Of a stretch of 64,000 nt of DNA, positions 46,931 to 56,088 are shown in pieces. Below the pieces are notes generated by a model, which was not told the origin of the DNA, ran no database searches, and saw nothing but the letters and a program-made list of their open reading frames with translations. Numbering within the stretch: the first letter of the stretch is position 1; the number at the start of each line of letters is the position of its first letter. Source of the stretch: Pseudomonas antarctica (GTDB taxonomy: Bacteria; Pseudomonadota; Gammaproteobacteria; Pseudomonadales; Pseudomonadaceae); assembly GCF_900624995.1 (NCBI RefSeq), contig NZ_UYXQ01000005.1, positions 154,491-218,490 on the forward strand, read 5' to 3'. A program made the position numbers and the translations under genes.

Positions 46931-47701
46931 ATGACGACACATGTAATCAGCTTGGTGTCCATCGGCGCCCACCCGACTTCAGGCCGCCCACGCCGCGCCG
47001 AGCAAGATGCTCGCGCTGTCGAGTTGGGCCTGCAAATGGCTGGGGATAAGTTGCAGGTGCTGCATGCCGGCAACATTCACGAGCCTACGCTACGCAGCTA
47101 CCTGGGCATGGGCTTGACGCAGTTGCACGTGCTGGAGCAGCCGGCAGGTTCTGACGCCTTGCCGGTGCTCAGTGAATACCTGCGGGACGCTGGCGCCCAG
47201 GTGGTGCTCACCGGTAGCCAGGCGGAAACCGGCGAGGGCTCGGGCATGTTGCCGTTCCTGCTGGCCGAGCAACTGGGCTGGCCGCTGGTTGTCGGGCTGG
47301 CGCAGGTGGAGTCTATCGAAGGCGGTGTGGCCCACGTGCTGCAAGCCTTGCCACGCGGGCAGCGGCGGCGCTTGAAGGTGCGCTTGCCGTTTCTGGCTAC
47401 GGTGGATAACGCCGCGCCCAAGCCACGTCAAAGCGCCTACGGCCCTGCGCAACGAGGCGAGCTGGCCGCCCATGAGGTCGAGATTGAGCAAGACGAGTTA
47501 TTCACAGGTGCGCTGCTGCAACCCGCCAAGCCACGGCCCAAGCGTCTCAAGGTAATCAAGGCCAAGAGCGGTGCCGACCGCATGAAGGCCGCCACGGCCA
47601 AGGCCAGCGGCGGCGGTGGGCAAGTGCTCAAGGGCCTCAGCCCCGAGGCGGGCGCCGAAGCAATCCTTAAGCTGCTCATCGAAGAAGGTGTGGTGCGCTA
47701 A
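46931..47701 (+). CDS. Dedicated electron transfer flavoprotein, beta subunit
   Basis: The product is 256 aa. I chose the ATG at 46931 because AAGGA at 46919-46923 sits seven bases before it; the in-frame ATG at 46925 is too close. ETF-beta features include the AMP-site region VLTGSQAETGEGSGMLPFLLAEQLGWP. A lysine-rich linker (RPKRLKVIKAKSG) and a C-terminal helix follow. It partners the upstream alpha subunit. It is the last gene of the dgc operon, before the long DnaA-box gap. Confidence 0.88.
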   Translation: MTTHVISLVSIGAHPTSGRPRRAEQDARAVELGLQMAGDKLQVLHAGNIHEPTLRSYLGMGLTQLHVLEQPAGSDALPVLSEYLRDAGAQVVLTGSQAETGEGSGMLPFLLAEQLGWPLVVGLAQVESIEGGVAHVLQALPRGQRRRLKVRLPFLATVDNAAPKPRQSAYGPAQRGELAAHEVEIEQDELFTGALLQPAKPRPKRLKVIKAKSGADRMKAATAKASGGGGQVLKGLSPEAGAEAILKLLIEEGVVR

Positions 47702-47706
47702 CCCAA

Positions 47707-47731
47707 GGTGGGAGGAGGCCAGCTCCCACAG
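47707..47731. repeat. REP remnant
   Basis: GGTGGGAGGAGGCCAGCTCCCAC resembles the collapsed head-to-head REP at 32717. Confidence 0.6.
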
Positions 47732-47772
47732 GAAAGCCCGCAGCCAGACTGTTTTTGCGGCGCGCGTGTAGG

Positions 47773-48329
47773 CTTACCCACAATCCCTGTTGACCCGTCT
47801 GTGGATAACCTGTTCGCGGTTGTCCACAACCCCGGTAAATCAAGCCCTGCAGCCCTCTGTACGAAAAACAACCAGGCTAACTGACGGTTTTTGCTTGGGT
47901 TTTTCCACATCCCAAGCCATCTCCGCGTTCAGACTTGCCCCCAAAGTCTGTTGGCGCTTCTGTGGATAAGATGTTCGCTATCGTCTGCAGCTCCTATAAA
48001 TAAAGGCTTTCACTGGTTTGATCAAAATATGATCAATTCGTCTTGTTTGCCGAAGAAAAACCCTGAATGCCCCGATTTATGAAGCGTTGACGCGGTTTTC
48101 CACAGCGTTGGCAAAGTTGCCCCCAAAGTCTGTTGGTGCTTCTGTGGATAAGGTGTTTGTGTACTGCTACAGGACACGTGAATAGAGGCTTTCAGAGACT
48201 TGGTTAATAAATGAACAGTCGCAGTAAAAGCCGTAAGCTTTGAATAAGTCACGGATTTTCTTCATTTAATTTCGGCAGGAAGGTGTACTTGCCCACAATT
48301 ACTGTGGGTGGCTTTGTGGATAAGTTGTT
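47773..48329. repeat. Four 42-bp units, each with a perfect DnaA box
   Basis: Units start at 47773, 47934, 48116 and 48288. They align without gaps over 42 bases with 27 positions identical in all four; the middle two differ at only three. Each holds TGTGGATAA (reverse of TTATCCACA) at positions 28-36: 47800, 47961, 48143 and 48315. One-mismatch boxes lie at 47774, 47820, 47901 and 48096. An AT-rich block (GGTTTGATCAAAAT at 48015 and 48370) follows units 2 and 4, so the true period is about 170 bases. It resembles a DnaA-titration or DnaA-regulatory locus. No gene is seen anywhere in 47702-48446. Confidence 0.8.
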
Positions 48330-48401
48330 GGGCGAAGGCTGGAGGCCAGGTTGTTAGGGGGCTGTAAAAGGTTTGATCAAAATTTGAACAATGGTGATAG
48401 A

Positions 48402-48430
48402 CCATGTGGGAACTGGCTCATTCCCACATT
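48402..48430. repeat. REP-derived short palindrome
   Basis: CATGTGGGAACTGGCTCATTCCCACATT has REP-like ends only, near the gbcA stop. Confidence 0.5.
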
Positions 48431-48446
48431 TTGATGGGGGTGGGGG

Positions 48447-49742
48447 TTACTCGTGTACGGCCACACCCTTGAGATACGGCGCTGGCGCCGCGCCCAAATT
48501 GCTCAGCATCCGTTCGCTGTACCAATCCACAAAATTCACCACACCAAACTCATACGTCTTGGAGTACGGCCCTGGCTGGTAAGCGGTGGAGTTGATCCCT
48601 CGCTGGTTTTCTTCGGCCAGGCGACGGTCCTGGTCGTTGGTGGCATCCCACACTTTGCGCATGCGCTCCACGTCATAGTCCACGCCTTCGACGGCATCCT
48701 TGTGCACGATCCACTTGGTGGTGACCATGGTCTCCTGGGCGCTGATCGGCCACACGGTGAACACGATGATGTGATCGCCCATGCAGTGGTTCCAGGAGTG
48801 CGGCAGGTGCAGGATGCGCATCGAGCCCAGGTCCGGATTCTTGATACGGCCCATCAGCTTGTTGCAGCCTTGCTTGCCGTCGAGGGTCATCGACACGGTG
48901 CCCTTGAGCAGCGGCATGCGCACGATACGGTTACGCAGGCCGAAGCTGGCGTGGGCGTAAGGGATTTTTTCCGCGTCCCAGGCGGCGGCCGACGCCGCGA
49001 CGTGGTCCTTGAAGGCCTGGTCGGCGCGCGGGTCGGTGACGTCGTCCCATTCCAGCAGGGTTTTCAACAGTTCCGGGTGCGACGCATTGCAGTGGTAGCA
49101 CTCGCGGTTGTTTTCCAGCACCAGTTTCCAGTTGGCTTTTTCAAACAAGGTGGTCTGGATCGCCACCTTGGTGTTTTCCATGTCGTAGGGTTCCATGTAG
49201 TGGGTCAGTGTCGACAGGAAGTCATCGATGGCTGGCGGGTTCTCGGCCAGGCTGATGAAGATGTAGCCGCCGGCGGTCTTCACGTTCACGGGTTTGAGGC
49301 CGTACTGCTTCATGTCGAAGTCAGCGCCCATCTCGGTGCCGGCGAACAGCAGACGTCCGTCCAGCTCGTAGGTCCATTGGTGGTAATGGCACACGAGTTT
49401 GGCGACCTTGCCCTTGTCGCTGGTGCACAAGCGCGAACCCCGGTGGCGGCACACGTTATGGAACGCATGCACCACGCCCTCGGCGCCGCGGATCACGATG
49501 ATCGGGTTTTTGCCCACTTGCAGGGTCAGGTAGTTGCCCTTGGCGGGGATCTCGCAGGTCATGCCGGCGATCAACCACTCTTTCTGGAAGATCTCCTGCA
49601 TGTCGATGTCAAACAGCCGCTCGTCAGAGTAAAACGGCTGCGGCAGCGAAAAGGTGCGCTCGCGCTCTTGCAGCATGTGCGCGGTGGCCTTGCGTGCGGG
49701 TTCCAGCGGATCGCCCAAGCTTAAAGTTGCGGTGACGTCCAT
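48447..49742 (-). CDS. gbcA: Glycine betaine monooxygenase, Rieske subunit GbcA
   Basis: The product is 431 aa from the ATG at 49742 (MDVTATLSLGDPLEP), preceded by GAGGA; the frame is open a further 138 bases without homology. The Rieske 2Fe-2S motif CRHRGSRLC...CHYHQWTYELDG lies at about 99-125. The mononuclear iron site is ENNRECYHCNASHPEL near residue 220. It demethylates glycine betaine to dimethylglycine and formaldehyde with O2, using electrons from GbcB. It is divergent from gbcB. Confidence 0.95.
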   Translation of the reverse strand: MDVTATLSLGDPLEPARKATAHMLQERERTFSLPQPFYSDERLFDIDMQEIFQKEWLIAGMTCEIPAKGNYLTLQVGKNPIIVIRGAEGVVHAFHNVCRHRGSRLCTSDKGKVAKLVCHYHQWTYELDGRLLFAGTEMGADFDMKQYGLKPVNVKTAGGYIFISLAENPPAIDDFLSTLTHYMEPYDMENTKVAIQTTLFEKANWKLVLENNRECYHCNASHPELLKTLLEWDDVTDPRADQAFKDHVAASAAAWDAEKIPYAHASFGLRNRIVRMPLLKGTVSMTLDGKQGCNKLMGRIKNPDLGSMRILHLPHSWNHCMGDHIIVFTVWPISAQETMVTTKWIVHKDAVEGVDYDVERMRKVWDATNDQDRRLAEENQRGINSTAYQPGPYSKTYEFGVVNFVDWYSERMLSNLGAAPAPYLKGVAVHE

Positions 49743-50025
49743 CGTGTGTGTCCTCAGGGCCATTCTGTGTGGCCGGCGAATAGTGGCTACGGTTGGTACT
49801 TTGCAAGGCGTAAAGAAAGCGTCTTTGTTGGAAGCGAGTGTGGGCCCGGCAAAGGCCAGAACCTTGTCCATTAGCGACATGGCCCACTCTGATCCCGACG
49901 CGCAACCCCCGTGGTATGGGGGCTGGTCGCGATAAGTATGTGAATGTCGCAGATAGGTAAATGGGAGGTTCTCGCGTTACGCAGAATCGCCATCATCAGG
50001 CCGACATACGGCTACGGAGAACAGC
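49743..50025. promoter_or_regulatory. Divergent gbcA-gbcB control region with GTCGC repeats
   Basis: GTCGCGATAAGT (49926) and GTCGCAGATAGG (49946) lie 20 bases apart (their GATA parts 21 apart). They resemble the phased repeats in the cbcX-sdaB and caiX regions and are candidate GbdR sites for both genes. No other gene is seen in this region. Confidence 0.45.
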
Positions 50026-51126
50026 ATGTCCAACAGCTTCCTGAATCCGGTCACTACCCAGACCTGGGCCAATGGTCGTCACATCGTCCGTTGCGTCAAA
50101 GTCATCCAGGAAACCTGGGACGTGCGCACCTTCTGCTTTATGGCCGACCAGCCGATTCTGTTCTTTTTCAAGCCGGGGCAATTCGTCACCCTGGAGCTGG
50201 AAATCGACGGCCAGCCGATCATGCGCTCCTACACCATTTCCAGCTCACCGTCGGTGCCGTACAGCTTTTCGGTGACGATCAAGCGTGTGCCGGGCGGCAA
50301 GGTCTCCAACTGGCTGCACGACACGCTGCATGAAGGGCAGGAGTTGGCCGTGCACGGGCCGGTGGGGCTGTTTAATGCGATCGACTTCAGCAATACCAAA
50401 GTGCTTTACCTCAGTGGCGGTGTCGGCATCACGCCCGTCATGTCCATGGCGCGTTGGTATTACGACACTAACGCCAATGTCGACATGACGTTTATCCACA
50501 GCGCCCGCTCGCCCAAAGACATCATTTATCACCGCGAGCTGGAACACATGGCGTCGCGGATCGATAACTTCAGCCTGCACTTGATCTGCGAAAAACACGG
50601 CTTGGGCGAGCCGTGGGCCGGTTATCGCGGTTACCTGAACCACAAGATGCTCGAATTGATGGTGCCGGACTTTCTGGAGCGCGAAGTGTTCTGCTGCGGC
50701 CCTACGCCGTACATGAACGCGGTGAAGCGCCTGCTGGAAGCGGCGGGCTTCGACATGGCGCGGTATCACGAGGAATCCTTCGGCGCCACGCCTCCCGAAG
50801 CGCGTGCAGACGCGGTGGAGCAAGCCGAGCAAGCCGCCGACGCACCTGAAATCGACCTGGCGGACCTGCACCAAGTGGAATTCATTGCCTCGGGCAAAAG
50901 CATCCGTGTGGCCCCGGGCGAAACCGTCCACGCCGCTGCGGCCAAGCTTGGCCTGCTGATCCCCAAGGCCTGCGGCATGGGCATCTGCGGGACGTGTAAG
51001 GTGATGAAACTGGGTGGCGAGGTGGAGATGGAGCACAACGGCGGGATTACGGAAGAAGACGAGGCCGAAGGCTACATCCTGTCGTGCTGCAGCGTGCCGA
51101 AGGGCGACGTGCGCATCGAATTCTGA
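50026..51126 (+). CDS. gbcB: Glycine betaine monooxygenase reductase GbcB
   Basis: The product is 366 aa. An FNR-type half (about 1-250) has the flavin motif MRSYTISSSP and NAD region YLSGGVGITPVMSM. The C-terminal plant-type ferredoxin domain has ACGMGICGTCKVM with the late Cys in LSCCS. It passes electrons from NAD(P)H to the Rieske centre of GbcA. It is followed by a 31-base perfect hairpin. Confidence 0.94.
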   Translation: MSNSFLNPVTTQTWANGRHIVRCVKVIQETWDVRTFCFMADQPILFFFKPGQFVTLELEIDGQPIMRSYTISSSPSVPYSFSVTIKRVPGGKVSNWLHDTLHEGQELAVHGPVGLFNAIDFSNTKVLYLSGGVGITPVMSMARWYYDTNANVDMTFIHSARSPKDIIYHRELEHMASRIDNFSLHLICEKHGLGEPWAGYRGYLNHKMLELMVPDFLEREVFCCGPTPYMNAVKRLLEAAGFDMARYHEESFGATPPEARADAVEQAEQAADAPEIDLADLHQVEFIASGKSIRVAPGETVHAAAAKLGLLIPKACGMGICGTCKVMKLGGEVEMEHNGGITEEDEAEGYILSCCSVPKGDVRIEF

Positions 51127-51139
51127 AAGATCGTTGAAA

Positions 51140-51170
51140 GATCGTTCCCACGCGGAGCGTGGGAACGATC
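51140..51170. repeat. 31-bp hairpin repeat after gbcB
   Basis: GATCGTTCCCACGC and GCGTGGGAACGATC pair perfectly around GGA. The same element occurs after soxG (61437) and forms the ends of the compound repeat at 60677. It has no T run, so it is a repeat that may act as a weak terminator or stabiliser. Confidence 0.85.
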
Positions 51171-51184
51171 ACTTGGGGTCGTCG

Positions 51185-51385
51185 TTAGCGGGTGTAGATC
51201 TGGATGGAGAATTGATCGCCGGAAGCTGTCAATTCGAAGGCTTTTTCATAGATGGTCAGGGTTCTCGATGGCTCCCTGATGGTGTCACCGACTTTCGCCA
51301 GTTTCCTGAACTCGTCCCAACTTACGAACGTGTCGCTCAGGCTGCCGTCTTGTCGTGCGTTCATGGCGTAGCATTGATTTTCCAT
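51185..51385 (-). CDS. Small protein, unknown
   Basis: The product is 66 aa, MENQCYAMNARQDGSLSDTF onwards, with an AGAGGG ribosome site about 7 bases upstream. It is acidic at the N-terminal half and strand-rich at the end (FELTASGDQFSIQIYTR). I recognise no family. It is convergent with gbcB. The ribosome site and codon pattern favour a real gene, but it is short. Confidence 0.5.
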   Translation of the reverse strand: MENQCYAMNARQDGSLSDTFVSWDEFRKLAKVGDTIREPSRTLTIYEKAFELTASGDQFSIQIYTR

Positions 51386-51568
51386 GGTCTAACCCTCTGC
51401 TGGATTTCCGTTTCCGGCCGATTATTCGGCAGGCAGTTGTGCCCGAAAGGTGGCCGCTGCAGCGGCCTTTTCCTTCCGGGTTCCAAGAGGCTAGTCAATG
51501 AAAGCGCAGAACGTTACTGTCAGAAATATCAAATGACAGTCTCGGCAATCCGCCAGTATTCGTCTCGC
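51386..51568. other. Gap with two hairpins beside ltaE
   Basis: GGCCGCTGCAGCGGCC (51452-51467) is a perfect 16-base palindrome followed on plus by TTTTCCTT, so it looks like a plus-strand terminator without an obvious plus gene other than gbcB 325 bases back. A second dyad, ACTGTCA (51516) with TGACAGT (51534), stands 28 bases beyond the end of ltaE. Confidence 0.5.
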
Positions 51569-52609
51569 CTAGACGCCCATCACTGTCCGAATATCCGCGG
51601 CTAGTTCTCTTACACGCTCTTCCTCTGTATCCCACGCGCACATGAACCGCGCGCCACCCTTGCCGATGAAGGTGTAGAAGCGCCAGCCCTTGGCCGTCAG
51701 TGCCTCGATGGCCGCTTCCGAGAGCTGCAGGAACACGCCGTTGGCCTGTACCGGGAACATTAATTCCACGCCGGGAATATCCGCCACCAGGCTGCTGAGC
51801 AGTTGTGCGCAATGGTTGGCGTGGCGGGCGTGTTTGAGCCAGGCGTCGTTTTCCAGCAAGCCCACCCACGGCGCCGAGAGAAAGCGCATTTTCGACGCCA
51901 GCTGGCCGGCCTGTTTACAGCGGTAGTCGAAGTCTTCGGCCAGTTTGTGGTTGAAGAACAGGATCGCTTCACCCACCGCCATGCCGTTTTTGGTGCCGCC
52001 GAAGCACAGCACGTCCACGCCGGCTTTCCAGGTCAGGTCGGCTGGGGAGCAGCCGAGGAACGCGCAGGCGTTGGAGAAGCGCGCGCCGTCCATGTGCAGG
52101 TTCAGCCCCAGTTCCTTGCAGGTGACGCTGATCGCGCGGATTTCTTCTGGGGTGTACACGCTGCCGACTTCGGTGGCTTGGGTCAGGGTGACCACGCGTG
52201 GTTTGGGGTAGTGAATGTCTTGGCGCTTGAGGGCGATCTCGCGGATCGACTCCGGGGTCAACTTGCCGTTTTCGGTGCGCGCGGTGAGCAGCTTGGAACC
52301 GTTGGAGAAAAACTCCGGTGCGCCACATTCGTCGGTTTCGACGTGGGCGGTTTCCGAGCAAATCACGCTATGGTAGCTCTGGCACAGCGAGGACAATGCC
52401 AAGGAGTTGGCGGCGGTGCCGTTGAAGGCGAAGAACACTTCGCAGTCGGTTTCGAACAGGTTACGGAAACCGTCGGCGGCGCGGTGGGTCCATTCATCAT
52501 CGCCGTAGGCGCGTTGATGGCCTTGGTTGGCGAGTTCCATGGCGGCCCAGGCTTCCGGGCAGATGCCGGAATAATTGTCGCTGGCGAATTGTTGGCTCTT
52601 GTCGGTCAT
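51569..52609 (-). CDS. ltaE: Low-specificity L-threonine aldolase
   Basis: The product is 346 aa from the ATG at 52609 (MTDKSQQFASDNYSG). It is a fold-type I PLP enzyme: HMDGARFSNA supplies the PLP-binding Asp region and CFGGTKNGM the Schiff-base Lys (about residue 207). It cleaves threonine and allo-threonine to glycine and acetaldehyde. It is near the glycine-forming sox genes and in the same place as in P. aeruginosa. It is divergent from the TraX-like gene. Confidence 0.93.
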   Translation of the reverse strand: MTDKSQQFASDNYSGICPEAWAAMELANQGHQRAYGDDEWTHRAADGFRNLFETDCEVFFAFNGTAANSLALSSLCQSYHSVICSETAHVETDECGAPEFFSNGSKLLTARTENGKLTPESIREIALKRQDIHYPKPRVVTLTQATEVGSVYTPEEIRAISVTCKELGLNLHMDGARFSNACAFLGCSPADLTWKAGVDVLCFGGTKNGMAVGEAILFFNHKLAEDFDYRCKQAGQLASKMRFLSAPWVGLLENDAWLKHARHANHCAQLLSSLVADIPGVELMFPVQANGVFLQLSEAAIEALTAKGWRFYTFIGKGGARFMCAWDTEEERVRELAADIRTVMGV

Positions 52610-52699
52610 GGCCCATTCCTGTGGTCGATGTTGGTGCGCACTGTACCCAAGATTGTCTGAGGTGCGCACGCACTGTAAATGCAAAGTCACTGGGGCATT

Positions 52700-53428
52700 A
52701 TGCACGGTACACAAACGTTGCCTGTCGGACGCGTCCGCGATGGCGCCCTGGATTTGCTCAAGTGGCTGGCGCTGTTGAGCATGGTGCTCGACCATTTGCG
52801 TTATGTCGGTTTGAGCCTTGATGGCCTGTACGTACCCGGCCGCCTGGCGTTTCCCTGGTTTTGCCTGGCGATTGCGGCCAATTTGCACCGAGTCAGGCAT
52901 GCGCCCGTAACCGGCGAATGGCGATACCTGGGCTGGTTGCTGCTGTTCAGTGTGATCAGTGAAGTGCCGTACCGGATGTTCATCGACGATGCCGATACGT
53001 TGAACGTGTTACCGACCTTGGCGCTGGGCTTGCTGGTTGCCCGAGGATGGCAGCATAAAGCGCTTGTTGATCGAGGATCGGCGCTGATCGCCCTCATTGT
53101 CGCGGGGGTTTTTTCCACGCACCTGATGTTCGGTTTTTTCGGCGTCTTGCTGCCGCTGGCCATGCTGCTGGTGTTCAGCCGCCGATGGTATTTCAGCGTG
53201 TTGCCGGGTTTGGTCTGTGTGGCTGCCAACCAATGGCAGATTCTGCTCAATAGCGGCACGCTGGTCGCGATACTTGGGCTGGCGGCTTGCCTGATTGCGC
53301 CATTGGCGGGATTGCTGCTTTTGCGACACGCCAAACACGCCTCTGCACCCGCCATGCACCGCTGGGCCTATGCGCTGTACCCGCTGCATTTTTTACTGCT
53401 GTTGTGGGTGCGCAAAGCCATTGGCTGA
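52700..53428 (+). CDS. TraX-family membrane protein
   Basis: The product is 242 aa. I chose the ATG at 52700 (MHGTQTLPVGRVRDGALDLL) because GGGG precedes it; another at 52679 lacks a ribosome site. It has about seven to eight membrane helices. The N-terminal LDLLKWLALLSMVLDHLRYV and the PGRLAFPWFCLAIA stretch match TraX proteins, which acetylate F pilin in plasmids. Chromosomal members have unknown substrates. Its last 36 bases overlap the end of the convergent oxidoreductase gene. Confidence 0.82.
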   Translation: MHGTQTLPVGRVRDGALDLLKWLALLSMVLDHLRYVGLSLDGLYVPGRLAFPWFCLAIAANLHRVRHAPVTGEWRYLGWLLLFSVISEVPYRMFIDDADTLNVLPTLALGLLVARGWQHKALVDRGSALIALIVAGVFSTHLMFGFFGVLLPLAMLLVFSRRWYFSVLPGLVCVAANQWQILLNSGTLVAILGLAACLIAPLAGLLLLRHAKHASAPAMHRWAYALYPLHFLLLLWVRKAIG

Positions 53429-54454
53429 GCACGCGTGAAGCCAGCGAGGAGGAAACGGGTGAGCCGCGTAAAACGCGCGCATTTTTTGTACGTCGCGTTC
53501 GAACCATTCCCGTAGCCATTGGCAATATTGCAGTGAGATAGCCTGCCTATGCGCTGGGGTGGCATGTTCATCGACAATGCAGCGCGCGGCCATCATTCCC
53601 GACATCAAGGCCTTGAGTACCCCGTGAGAAGCCCCCGGGTCCAGCACGGCAGCCGCGTCGCCTATGATGAAGTACCCATTACCGGCCGCGTGTGCGCAGA
53701 TTCTCCAGGTGACATCGGCACCCTGGATTGCGCCCTCGCATGTCAGGTGTTCGAAGCAAGCGGGAATCGCCGAGGCCTTGGCGCCTTTCTCTTGGTCAAA
53801 GCGCAGCCGCGTCCAGTGATAAAGCCCCTGACCTATGTGAGCCGTCCAGTACCAGCCCGGCTCTTCTGCAAAGATCCCCAGGGCACTTTCGTCGACCGTT
53901 CCGCGCTTATAGCCGTACGCAGCCGTCAGTGGCGGCGAGTAGCGATGCGTCATCAGCCCCAGTTGGCGTGCCAGCCAAGCATGAGCACCACTGGCATCAA
54001 CCAGGTGGTGGCAAAACAACGACCCTGTCTGGGTTCGAATGCCAACGACGCGATCCTTTTCTACCAGCACCTCTTTTGCCTGGCAGGGTTGCAGGGCATG
54101 GACGCCCAGCGCGATCGCTCTATCCAGCAGAAACCCATCAAGCGTTGCCCGTGGAATCTGAAACCCACGCCAAGGCCCATTGGTATCTTTCCCGAAGGGC
54201 ACAAAGTGTCGGTCTTTATCCCACTTCACCCACGTTCCGGTGGGGCGGATGAAGGCATCGCCGCGCACTTTTTCAGCCACGCCCAGTTGCTGGAGCAGTG
54301 GTTCTATACCTGGGTGCAATGTTTCACCTGGGCGCTGGCGTGGAAACAACAGGCGCTCGACAAGGGCCACTTTCAGGCCCTGTTGAGCGCAAGCAATCGC
54401 GGCCGCGCAACCCGCCGGGCCGGCGCCTAGGATGATGACGTCATACTTATTCAT
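53393..54454 (-). CDS. FAD-dependent oxidoreductase, halogenase-like family
   Basis: The product is 353 aa from the ATG at 54454 (MNKYDVIILGAGPAG). The Rossmann motif GAGPAGCAAAIACAQ, the RPGETLHPG loop and GDAAAVLDPGASHGVLKAL near residue 285 place it with flavin monooxygenases of the tryptophan-halogenase, geranylgeranyl-reductase and QhpG type. The halogenase WxWxIP motif is not seen, so halogenation is unlikely. The substrate is unknown. Its 3' end overlaps the TraX gene tail to tail, it is not part of the P. aeruginosa order I know, and its codon use looks less GC-biased. Recent insertion is plausible. A small open frame ends 20 bases upstream. Confidence 0.72.
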   Translation of the reverse strand: MNKYDVIILGAGPAGCAAAIACAQQGLKVALVERLLFPRQRPGETLHPGIEPLLQQLGVAEKVRGDAFIRPTGTWVKWDKDRHFVPFGKDTNGPWRGFQIPRATLDGFLLDRAIALGVHALQPCQAKEVLVEKDRVVGIRTQTGSLFCHHLVDASGAHAWLARQLGLMTHRYSPPLTAAYGYKRGTVDESALGIFAEEPGWYWTAHIGQGLYHWTRLRFDQEKGAKASAIPACFEHLTCEGAIQGADVTWRICAHAAGNGYFIIGDAAAVLDPGASHGVLKALMSGMMAARCIVDEHATPAHRQAISLQYCQWLREWFERDVQKMRAFYAAHPFPPRWLHACSANGFAHPQQQ

Positions 54455-54474
54455 TGAGTCTGGCCTTGATCTCC

Positions 54475-54660
54475 CTAAACGCGTTGCCAAGGTTTAATAC
54501 CGTGCTGGCGCAAGATAACGTTCGGCCAGACCAAGTGGGTAAAAGTCTCGGTCAGTTTGATACGTATTTGGTCGAGATAGGGGCAAGCGTCGCAACCTTT
54601 TGCTGTTTTGTGCCCCAGGGCCGCGTTTTTGGTTTCCCGCTGCCCGTGTGACGCGAGCAA
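54475..54660 (-). CDS. Possible small peptide gene before the oxidoreductase
   Basis: An open frame of 61 codons, TTG start, stops 20 bases before the oxidoreductase start on the same strand. It contains KGCDACPYLDQ and ends KPWQRV. There is no clear ribosome site and I recognise no family. It may be chance, a gene remnant, or a small substrate peptide for the flavoprotein. This is a weak call. Confidence 0.25.
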   Translation of the reverse strand: MLASHGQRETKNAALGHKTAKGCDACPYLDQIRIKLTETFTHLVWPNVILRQHGIKPWQRV

Positions 54661-54694
54661 TCTCAGTGCTTTATTTGCCGGAGCGTCAGGCCAT

Positions 54695-54727
54695 GTCGTA
54701 AACGCACCTTTGCGTGGCGTCCGTAGG
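54695..54727. promoter_or_regulatory. Weak 21-bp-phased repeats before glyA
   Basis: GTCGTAAACGCA (54695) and GGCGTCCGTAGG (54716) share only the GnCGT core at a 21-base period, about 90-118 bases before glyA. A GbdR site is expected for this operon, but the match is weak. Confidence 0.25.
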
Positions 54728-54812
54728 CATTTGACCTGTCTGCGCCAGCCCTACCATCGCATCAAAGGGCCCTGCACGGGCCTTAACAATACGAAAGGCT
54801 GGGAGAGACGCG

Positions 54813-56066
<1,254 letters not shown>

Positions 56067-56088
56067 GCGCGGTTTTGGAGTAATGACT

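Noticed and set aside
47773..48329. The DnaA-box array as a chromosomal origin
   Set aside because: No dnaA, dnaN, rpmH or parAB genes are near and no strong AT-rich unwinding block is present; a DnaA-binding regulatory locus fits better.
51452..51475. Palindrome with T run as the gbcB terminator
   Set aside because: It is 325 bases past gbcB with an antisense gene between, so the assignment is not safe; it was left in the gap entry.
54475..54660. Small frame as a QhpC-like gamma subunit
   Set aside because: It has only two cysteines in CDACP and lacks the multi-cysteine crosslink pattern; kept only as a weak possible gene.
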